The notes under the pieces were generated by a model. It was given only the letters and a program-made list of their open reading frames with translations. It was not told the DNA's origin and ran no database searches. From assembly GCA_902629585.1 (NCBI GenBank), contig CACORI010000008.1:1-37989 (forward strand): a stretch of DNA of 37,989 nt, read 5' to 3'. Shown here piece after piece: positions 31,993 through 37,989 of the stretch. How positions within the stretch are numbered: the stretch's first letter is position 1; every line of letters begins with the position of its first letter. Origin of the DNA: an uncultured Pelagibacteraceae bacterium. Lineage in GTDB: Bacteria > Pseudomonadota > Alphaproteobacteria > Pelagibacterales > Pelagibacteraceae. The translations under genes were made by a program, and so were the position numbers.

Positions 31993-33291
31993 TTATCTAC
32001 CAACACTAAAGTATTTAAATCCTTGAGATTTAATTTTTGTAGAGGAATATATATTTCTTAAATCGTAAATAATAAATTTTTTACCTTTAACTAAACTTTT
32101 AAAATTAATAGATTTAAAATCATTCCACTCTGTATGAACAATTACTAAATCTGAGCCTTTTAAAGCTTTTTTAATTGAACCTTCATAAGAAACATTTTTA
32201 ATGTTTTCAAATTCTTTCTTATAACCAGTGGGATCAAAATATTTTATAAACGCACCTTTTTTTGATAGTTTTGGAATCATCGTAAGGCTCGATGAGTCTC
32301 TCATATCATCTGTATTTGCTTTAAAAGTTACTCCCAAAAAAGTGATTTTTTTGTTTTTTATTTTATTCTTTAGAATTTCGTAAACTCTTCTCAGTAAAAT
32401 ATCAGATCTATTTTTATTTGATTTCACAACAGATTTAATTACAGATAAATTTGTTTTAAATTTATCGGCTGTAGAAATTATAGCCTTCGTATCTTTTGGA
32501 AAACAAGAGCCTCCATAAGCTGGTCCAGCTCTTAAAAAGCGACTACCTATCCTCTTATCTAATCCCATTCCAATAGATATATCCTCAATATTTATTGCTG
32601 TTTTTTCACATAGATTGGCTAATTCATTAATAAATGTAATTTTTGTTGCTAAAAAAGAATTTGAAGCATATTTTATTAACTCAGCAGATCTTCTAGAAGT
32701 ATGGAGATATTGAGCCCCTTTTGAAATTAAAGGGGTATATAGATTTTTTAAAATTTTATTCGATTTTTTATCATTAGAACCAACTACAATTCTGTCGGGA
32801 TAAATAAAGTCCCTTATGGCTTCTCCTTCTCTCAAAAATTCAGGATTTGATAAAACTGCAAATTTTTTTTTAGAATTTTTTTTTAATAATATTTTCTCAA
32901 TTTCATCTCCGGTTGTAACAGGAACAGTAGATTTTGTTATTATAATCTTAAATTTATTTAATGATAAACTTAACTCTTTAGCAACGTTATATACTTGGCT
33001 TAAATCAGCTGAGCTACTTCCTTTTTTTGTTGGCGTTCCAACACAAATAAAAATAATATCACTTTTTTTAACAGAATTTTTTAAATCAGAGGAAAAGGTA
33101 AGCCTTTCATTTTTAAAATTTTTTAATACTAATTCTGATAAACCTGGTTCATAAATTGGTATTTTTCCTTTTTTTAACAAATCAATTTTTTTTATATCTT
33201 TATCAACACAAATCACATCATTTCCAAGATCAGAAAAACATACGCCACTTACTAGACCTACATAACCAGTCCCTATCATGCATAGTTTCAT
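31993..33291 (-). CDS. ugd: UDP-glucose 6-dehydrogenase
   Basis: NAD-dependent two-step oxidation of UDP-glucose to UDP-glucuronate, a precursor of acidic surface polysaccharides. The 432 residues begin with the nucleotide-binding MIGTGYVGLVSGVCFSDLG pattern, include FICVGTPT and the NPEFLREGEAI block, and have the catalytic Cys263 in YGGSCFPKDTKA. It follows galU with a four-base ATGA overlap, so UDP-glucose production and oxidation are coupled. No glycosyltransferase or epimerase is nearby. The motifs exclude UDP-mannose or UDP-GlcNAc dehydrogenases only weakly, but galU linkage supports UDP-glucose. Confidence 0.94.
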   Translation of the reverse strand: MKLCMIGTGYVGLVSGVCFSDLGNDVICVDKDIKKIDLLKKGKIPIYEPGLSELVLKNFKNERLTFSSDLKNSVKKSDIIFICVGTPTKKGSSSADLSQVYNVAKELSLSLNKFKIIITKSTVPVTTGDEIEKILLKKNSKKKFAVLSNPEFLREGEAIRDFIYPDRIVVGSNDKKSNKILKNLYTPLISKGAQYLHTSRRSAELIKYASNSFLATKITFINELANLCEKTAINIEDISIGMGLDKRIGSRFLRAGPAYGGSCFPKDTKAIISTADKFKTNLSVIKSVVKSNKNRSDILLRRVYEILKNKIKNKKITFLGVTFKANTDDMRDSSSLTMIPKLSKKGAFIKYFDPTGYKKEFENIKNVSYEGSIKKALKGSDLVIVHTEWNDFKSINFKSLVKGKKFIIYDLRNIYSSTKIKSQGFKYFSVGR

Positions 33292-34103
33292 GATTTGAAA
33301 ATCTCCAAATTAGAATTAATATAGCCATGCATGCTTCCGCAATCTAGATATTTTCCAGAAAAATTATGAGCTATAAATTTATTTTCATCTTTGATTAAAG
33401 ATTGAATTGCATCTGTTATATGAATTTCTCCACCTTTTCCAGGTTTTTGATTTAAGAGTTTTGTAAAAATTTTTTTAGGTAATATATATCTTCCAATAAC
33501 AGCTTTATTAGATGGAGCTCGATTTATTGAAGGTTTTTCAACTACATCGTTAATCAGATAATTTTTTTTATTAATCTTTTTTCCTAGCTTATATATACCC
33601 CATCTAGATACATCTTTTTTATTTACTTTCAAGCTAGCCATGACAGATGACTTGTAACGATTATGAACTTGAATCATGGACTTTGAACAATTTTGTTTAA
33701 TTATTAAATCATCTGGTAATAACATCAAAAAAAAATTATTCTTAATTAATTTTTGTGTTTTTAAAACAGCATCCCCAGTTCCTAAAGGTTTATTTTGATA
33801 AACAAATTTAATCATTTTTTTATATCTTAATATTTTTTTATATTCTTTATTAATTCTAGAATCTTTCTTTTTTTTGATCAAATTTTTATAAAAAGAGTCT
33901 TTATAAAAGTAATCTTTAATCATCTTTTTTTTTTGAGAAATAATAAAAACTACTTCTTTTATGCCAGCCTCAATACATTCATCCAATATATACTCAATAC
34001 CAGGTTTACCATTTATTGGTAAAAGCTCTTTAGCAAATACGCTTGTAAGTGGAAGCAAACGTGTACCTAATCCAGCAAGTGGAATAATCGCTTGTTTAAT
34101 CAT
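33288..34103 (-). CDS. galU: UTP-glucose-1-phosphate uridylyltransferase
   Basis: Makes UDP-glucose from UTP and glucose 1-phosphate. The 271-residue nucleotidyltransferase has the N-terminal loop PLAGLGTRLLPLTSVFAKE, then LPINGKPGIEYILDECIEAGI, QNKPLGTGDAVL, MLLPDDLI, and GKYLDCGSMHGYINS, all typical of GalU. It is transcribed leftward into ugd. The ATG at 34103 is back-to-back with panC, so its promoter must lie within or very near the panC start region. Length is slightly below the usual 280-300, within the family range. Confidence 0.94.
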   Translation of the reverse strand: MIKQAIIPLAGLGTRLLPLTSVFAKELLPINGKPGIEYILDECIEAGIKEVVFIISQKKKMIKDYFYKDSFYKNLIKKKKDSRINKEYKKILRYKKMIKFVYQNKPLGTGDAVLKTQKLIKNNFFLMLLPDDLIIKQNCSKSMIQVHNRYKSSVMASLKVNKKDVSRWGIYKLGKKINKKNYLINDVVEKPSINRAPSNKAVIGRYILPKKIFTKLLNQKPGKGGEIHITDAIQSLIKDENKFIAHNFSGKYLDCGSMHGYINSNLEIFKS

Positions 34104-34137
34104 TTAAATGTTTTACTTATTAAAAAGTTTTATACAA

Positions 34138-34950
34138 ATGAAAATTTTATTGAATAATAATGATTTAAATGAGGCATTATATGGGGTCTCTAACTTAGGC
34201 TTTGTACCAACTATGGGAAGTCTTCACAAAGGACATGTATCTCTAATAAAAAAATCTCTAAAGGAATGCAAAAAAACTATAGTCAGTATTTTTGTTAATC
34301 CTACTCAATTTAATAATAAAAAAGATTACTTAAGATACCCAAGAAATAACAAATCAGACTTATATATTTTAAAAAAATTAGGTGTAAGTTTTGTTTTTAT
34401 TCCAAATAAGAAGAATGTTTATAATTTTAAAAGGAAATACAAAATTAAGCTTAAGAAAAAGGATAAAATTTTATGTGCTAAATTTAGGAAAGGTCATTTT
34501 GAGGGAGTTATTGATGTAATGGACCGTTTAACAGGACTAATTAAACCAAAAAAAATTTTTATGGGGGAAAAAGATTTTCAACAAATATTACTAGTTAAAA
34601 AATTTGTTGAAAAAAAATATCATTCCAAAATTATTTCTTGTAAAACTATAAGGGACAAAAATAAACTTGCATTATCCTCGAGAAATTTACTTTTAAACAA
34701 AACAGCGCTAAATATAGCAAGCAAATTATCAAAAGACATTATTGCTTTCAAAGAAAAAATTAAAAAAGAAAAAAATGTAAATAAAATTCTTAGAATAAAA
34801 GAAAAAGAATTAAAAAAGAATTTTAATATCTCTATTGAATATTTCGATCTAAGAAATAAAAATAATCTCAAAAAATCAAAAAATACAAAAAATTCAAAAA
34901 TATTTATAGCTTACTATTTAGATAAGATTAGATTGATAGATAATTTTTAA
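34138..34950 (+). CDS. panC: Pantothenate synthetase
   Basis: ATP-dependent condensation of pantoate and beta-alanine to pantothenate, the coenzyme A precursor. The nucleotide-binding motifs are clear: FVPTMGSLHKGHVSLI, VSIFVNPTQFN, a short GHFEGV block, MGEKDFQQILLV, and the SSRN motif (ALSSRNLLL). I choose the ATG at 34138 (270 residues) because family members have roughly 20-26 residues before VPTMG. An in-frame ATG at 34108 would add ten residues and leave only four bases to the divergent galU start. Start certainty is moderate, identity high. The stop is two bases from the convergent mgtE stop. Confidence 0.93.
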   Translation: MKILLNNNDLNEALYGVSNLGFVPTMGSLHKGHVSLIKKSLKECKKTIVSIFVNPTQFNNKKDYLRYPRNNKSDLYILKKLGVSFVFIPNKKNVYNFKRKYKIKLKKKDKILCAKFRKGHFEGVIDVMDRLTGLIKPKKIFMGEKDFQQILLVKKFVEKKYHSKIISCKTIRDKNKLALSSRNLLLNKTALNIASKLSKDIIAFKEKIKKEKNVNKILRIKEKELKKNFNISIEYFDLRNKNNLKKSKNTKNSKIFIAYYLDKIRLIDNF

Positions 34951-34952
34951 TA

Positions 34953-36326
34953 TTATAAAAAATAAGCGCCAACACCCAAGAAAGACACAAAACCAATTAC
35001 ATCTGTGATAGTGGTTACGAAAACACTAGAGGCTATAGCTGGATCAATATTCATTCTTTTAAGTGTGACTGGAACTAATATTCCAAATAATCCAGCGACA
35101 ACCATTGTCAAAATCATGGATATAGAAATTATTAATGATAATTGATTATCTTGAAACCATAATTGAACTATAAAGGCACTGATTGCTGCAAAAATAACTC
35201 CATTTAAAATACCAATATTAAATTCTTTTAATATGTTTTGACTAAAATTATTTCTAGTTAAATCATTTGTTGCAAGAGTTCTGACAGTTACAGCTAAAGT
35301 TTGCATGCCTGCATTTCCACCCATTGAAGCTACTATTGGCATTAAAAAGGCTAAAACAACCATCTGTTCAATTGTAGCACCAAATAAGCTTATACAATAT
35401 GTAGCAAGGAAAGCTGTAAATAAATTTAATAACAACCAATTAAATCTTCTTTTAGTTTTGGTAATTACTCCATCGGTAATTTCCTCATCTCCAACTCCAG
35501 CTAATCTTAGGGCATCCTCTTCAGCCTCTTCTTTTAAAACAGTAAGTACATCATCTGATGTAATCATTCCTACTAATTTATTATTTTTATCAACAACACA
35601 AGCAGAATTTAATCCATAATTTTCAAATGAATTTCCAACTTCTTCTCTATCCATATCGACTGGTACTAAAAAAATTGAGTCTTCCATTATGGTAGACATT
35701 TTAGTATCTCTTGAAGTTCTTAGTACTTTTGATGAAGGAACTGTACCAATTGGTTTAAAGTTTTCATCAACAATGTAAATTTCTAAAAATTCTTCAGGTA
35801 AATCTTTATTTTCTCTCAAGTAGTCAATGGTTTGTCCAACAGACCAGTTGCTTGGAATAGCAGTAAATTCTCTTTGCATAATTCTAGCAGCACTATCTTC
35901 TGGATAACTAAGACCTTCAAGTAATGCAAATCGATCTTTCGGAGGTAGTAAACTTAAAATAGAATTTTTATCTTTTTCTTCAACATTTTCTAAAATTGCT
36001 ATAGCATCATCGGACTCAAGATTTTTTAAAATTCTTACAATTGCCTCAGAAGAAAGATATTTAATTATCTCTGATTGAACAGACTCATTGAGCTCAACAA
36101 ACACCTCTGGATCAATCTTAAAGTTATTTAATTTTATTAAGTTTTCTCTATCATTTTGACTTAAATGTTCAATTATATCTGCTGCATCCGCTGGGTGCAT
36201 CTCTTTAAAAGAATTTGAAATAAAAAGCGCATCATTATTAGAAATCTTATCAGTAACTACTTTGATATATTCCTTATTGAACTCAAAATTGACTTTTTTA
36301 TCTTTTATTTTTTTAATTAAAGTCAT
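34953..36326 (-). CDS. mgtE: Magnesium transporter MgtE
   Basis: Homodimeric magnesium channel gated by intracellular magnesium. The 457 residues follow the family architecture: an N-terminal superhelical domain with repeated HPADAADIIEHL-type turns, two CBS domains (AIPSNWSVGQTIDYL; GMITSDDVLTVLKEE), a connecting helix, and five membrane segments from about residue 295. The pore signature VASMGGNAGMQTLAVTVRTLAT is intact. It is a single-gene leftward unit, diverging from lipB over 59 bases. No M-box riboswitch precedes it; the spacer is too short. Confidence 0.95.
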   Translation of the reverse strand: MTLIKKIKDKKVNFEFNKEYIKVVTDKISNNDALFISNSFKEMHPADAADIIEHLSQNDRENLIKLNNFKIDPEVFVELNESVQSEIIKYLSSEAIVRILKNLESDDAIAILENVEEKDKNSILSLLPPKDRFALLEGLSYPEDSAARIMQREFTAIPSNWSVGQTIDYLRENKDLPEEFLEIYIVDENFKPIGTVPSSKVLRTSRDTKMSTIMEDSIFLVPVDMDREEVGNSFENYGLNSACVVDKNNKLVGMITSDDVLTVLKEEAEEDALRLAGVGDEEITDGVITKTKRRFNWLLLNLFTAFLATYCISLFGATIEQMVVLAFLMPIVASMGGNAGMQTLAVTVRTLATNDLTRNNFSQNILKEFNIGILNGVIFAAISAFIVQLWFQDNQLSLIISISMILTMVVAGLFGILVPVTLKRMNIDPAIASSVFVTTITDVIGFVSFLGVGAYFL

Positions 36327-36341
36327 AAATTTACCTATAAT
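36313..36341 (+). promoter_or_regulatory. Candidate lipB promoter
   Basis: A perfect TATAAT hexamer at 36336-36341 lies in the divergent mgtE/lipB region, 44 bases before the lipB ATG. The hexamer 17 bases upstream, TTAATT (36313-36318), matches the -35 consensus only partly and falls inside the mgtE start region. The -10 match is the best in the window, but AT-rich DNA produces such matches by chance. Confidence 0.35.
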
Positions 36342-36385
36342 CTGTCGGAACTTTTAATACATAATAAAAAGAATACAATTTTTAA

Positions 36386-37021
36386 ATGAACATAGAAATT
36401 AAAAAATCCCAAAAACCTGTTAAATATGAGGATGCTATTAAATTTATGGAGCTTCGTTTATCAGAAATAGAACAAAATAAATCAAGTGAATTAATATGGA
36501 TTTTAGAACATGAAGAAATTTATACAGCTGGAACTACTTTTAAAGAAAGTGAAATTTTAGATAAATCAATAAATATCTATAGAACTAATAGAGGTGGCAA
36601 AATTACATATCACGGTCCTGGACAATTAATATGTTATTTTGTAATTAATTTAAAAAATAAAAAAAAAGATATAAGAAATTTTATTTCAGTTATTGAAAAA
36701 ACAATAATAGACACTCTTAAATTTTATAATATAGAAACATTTGCTGATAAAGAAAATATTGGAATTTGGTGTAAGAATAATAATCAAATTGAAAAAGTTG
36801 CAGCCATTGGTGTAAGGGTAAGTCGATGGATCGCATATCATGGTTTTTCAATAAATATTAATAATGATTTAAGAAAATACGATGCGATCATTCCTTGTGG
36901 AGTCAAAGATAAAGGAGTGACAAGTTTAAAAATGATAAAAGATAAAGACTATATGAAATTAAGTGATAAGTTGGTTGAAAACTTTATTTTAAATTTGAAA
37001 AGTTCAATCTTTTTGTCTTAA
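36386..37021 (+). CDS. lipB: Octanoyl-[acyl-carrier-protein]:protein N-octanoyltransferase
   Basis: Transfers octanoyl from acyl carrier protein to the lipoyl domains of 2-oxoacid dehydrogenases and the glycine cleavage H protein. The 211-residue enzyme carries the signature [17 protein letters not shown], the catalytic Lys137 in [17 protein letters not shown], and the catalytic Cys171 in [13 protein letters not shown]. The spacing matches the LipB family. The last 38 bases overlap the 3' end of the convergent pseudouridine synthase gene on the other strand. No lipA gene is in the window. Confidence 0.95.
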   Translation: MNIEIKKSQKPVKYEDAIKFMELRLSEIEQNKSSELIWILEHEEIYTAGTTFKESEILDKSINIYRTNRGGKITYHGPGQLICYFVINLKNKKKDIRNFISVIEKTIIDTLKFYNIETFADKENIGIWCKNNNQIEKVAAIGVRVSRWIAYHGFSININNDLRKYDAIIPCGVKDKGVTSLKMIKDKDYMKLSDKLVENFILNLKSSIFLS

Positions 37022-37901
37022 GTAATTTTTTAAAATATTCAGGTAGTAAAGCTTTATAAGTAAATTTTTTATCATTAATCATAAATTTTATTTGATAAGA
37101 ATGAAGCATAAGATTTTTATTTATTCCTTTAGATGAATTATTTGATGTATATTTTTTATCTCCATATATTGAGTGACCAATGTTGAATAATTGTTTTCTT
37201 AATTGATGTTTTCTACCGGTGATAGGTTTCATTTCGAGTAATGTAGAATTTGAATTTTTGTCAATAACTTTGAAAATCGTTTTTGCTTTCTCAATAATTT
37301 TTTTTCCATTATCATATCGTATTAAATCATCAATTAACTCGCCTGAATTTTTTTCTAATTCACCATTGCAAATTGCCAAGTATGTTTTGTAAACTTTTCT
37401 TAATCTAAATAATGAAGTTAATAATTGTGCTGTTTCTCTATTTTTTGCTAAAATAAAAACACCTGATGTGTCTTTATCTAGTCTATGAACAGAATAAGGT
37501 TTAGTTTCATCAAAAATTTTACTCTTTGAAAAGATATCAATTAAATTCTTTTTTGATTTTGTTCCTCCTTGAACTGAAATACCAGCTTGTTTATTCAAAA
37601 TTATAAAATCATTATTATTGTCTATAATTAAATTTTCATTTGATTTAATTGTTTCATTATTTGGTGAATAATTTATTTTTTTTTGTATTATTTTTTCTTC
37701 ATAATTTAAGTTAAATATTTCAACTTTATCATTAGTTTTTAATTTAAATGAACTTTTTACTTTTTTTTTATTAATTTTTATTTTTCCTAATCTTAATGTT
37801 TTTTCTATTAGTCCTTGGGGCATTTTGCCTACTTTATGTCTTATCCATCTATCTAAACGCATATTATTGCACGTTATATCAACGATAAAACTCTTAATCA
37901 T
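36984..37901 (-). CDS. RluC/RluD-type 23S rRNA pseudouridine synthase
   Basis: Converts specific uridines of 23S rRNA to pseudouridine. The 305-residue protein has an N-terminal S4 RNA-binding domain ([12 protein letters not shown] near residue 13, [12 protein letters not shown]) and the RluA-family catalytic motif [17 protein letters not shown] with Asp142. [17 protein letters not shown] and HSIYGDKKY follow. These features separate it from TruA/TruB and RsuA types. Whether it is RluC or RluD is not decidable by eye; the order with S4 domain favours RluC-like. Its 3' end overlaps lipB by 38 bases on opposite strands. Confidence 0.9.
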   Translation of the reverse strand: MIKSFIVDITCNNMRLDRWIRHKVGKMPQGLIEKTLRLGKIKINKKKVKSSFKLKTNDKVEIFNLNYEEKIIQKKINYSPNNETIKSNENLIIDNNNDFIILNKQAGISVQGGTKSKKNLIDIFSKSKIFDETKPYSVHRLDKDTSGVFILAKNRETAQLLTSLFRLRKVYKTYLAICNGELEKNSGELIDDLIRYDNGKKIIEKAKTIFKVIDKNSNSTLLEMKPITGRKHQLRKQLFNIGHSIYGDKKYTSNNSSKGINKNLMLHSYQIKFMINDKKFTYKALLPEYFKKLLKTKRLNFSNLK

Positions 37902-37918
37902 AATTTTAAATTATTATA

Positions 37919-37989
37919 TTACGCTGTAGCTAATTTTTTTTCTTCTTTTTTATCAGCTTCTTTAGCAGGATCTTTTTTCTTTTTGTCTA
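37919..37989 (-). CDS. C-terminal fragment of a Lys-rich protein (cut by window edge)
   Basis: Reading leftward from the right edge, one frame is open for about 22 residues ending in TAA at 37919-37921. The visible tail is almost all Lys, Glu, Asp and Ala (KKKKDPAKEADKKEEKKLATA). Such tails occur on ribosomal proteins and other nucleic-acid-binding proteins of alphaproteobacteria, but the fragment is too short to identify. It ends 17 bases before the pseudouridine synthase ATG on the same strand, consistent with one unit. Confidence 0.5.
   Translation of the reverse strand, partial: DKKKKDPAKEADKKEEKKLATA

Noticed and set aside
32816-33154. 112-codon plus-strand frame inside ugd
   Set aside because: Antisense to well-conserved ugd motifs; composition is that of a reverse-complement shadow.
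35305-35619. 104-codon plus-strand frame inside mgtE
   Set aside because: Antisense to the conserved MgtE CBS and pore regions, with no recognisable domain.
1-37989. CRISPR array, prophage, insertion sequence or toxin-antitoxin pair
   Set aside because: No regularly spaced direct repeats, transposase, integrase, phage structural gene or small paired genes are visible; nearly all bases are explained by housekeeping genes.

Overview
The window looks like a chromosomal segment of a genome-streamlined marine alphaproteobacterium, most likely of the SAR11 (Pelagibacterales) clade. The DNA is very AT-rich throughout, the proteins are rich in Lys, Asn and Ile, and genes are separated by a few bases or overlap. 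No intergenic stretch exceeds 100 bases. The gene orders are alphaproteobacterial: rsh-pyrE-pdxJ-acpS-lepB-rnc-recO, gatCAB, pyrB with a pyrC-like gene followed by plsY and topA, and soxBDAG. The SAR11 placement is inference from composition and gene content; no 16S rRNA or other marker settles it here. I see no insertion sequence, prophage, CRISPR array or compositional island.

Layout. Bases 1-1475 (minus) carry a leftward unit: a Fe(II)/2-oxoglutarate oxygenase of unknown substrate, rpiB, and glyA running off the left edge. hemB (plus) faces a long leftward unit from 9866 to 2549: dapA, smpB, folK, rsh, pyrE, pdxJ, acpS, lepB, rnc, recO. Most of these junctions abut or overlap. A Slt70-type lytic transglycosylase (plus) ends two bases from the 3' CCA of a minus-strand tRNA-Ser(GCU). 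Next comes the heterotetrameric sarcosine oxidase operon soxBDAG, followed by a periplasmic solute-binding protein and one ABC permease with no ATPase nearby. From 25551 back to 18951 (minus) lie gatC, gatA, gatB, an O-methyltransferase, trhO, a MATE exporter and a secreted or anchored nuclease. The plus strand then holds ruvX, pyrB, a zinc-ligand-deficient dihydroorotase homologue, plsY, topA and a RidA-family gene. The right end has galU and ugd (minus), panC (plus), mgtE (minus), lipB (plus), an RluC/RluD-type pseudouridine synthase (minus), and the Lys-rich C-terminus of a further minus-strand gene at the edge.

Functional links. Sarcosine oxidase yields glycine and, with folate, methylene-tetrahydrofolate; GlyA interconverts glycine and serine using the same folate; FolK makes a folate precursor. 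Together they fit one-carbon oxidation of methylated amines. PyrE, PyrB and the PyrC-like protein belong to pyrimidine synthesis. RecO, RNase III, SmpB, GatCAB, TrhO, RluC/D, tRNA-Ser and TopA are core information-processing genes.

This is essentially a conserved core region and I did not find a clearly new defence, mobile or biosynthetic system. The most notable points are: a stringent-response enzyme lacking the usual region between TGS and ACT; a dihydroorotase homologue without its HxH zinc motif; era absent from between rnc and recO; an orphan 2OG oxygenase in the glyA unit; convergent gene ends with no room for intrinsic terminators; and inverted repeats of one recurring geometry in four intergenic spaces.
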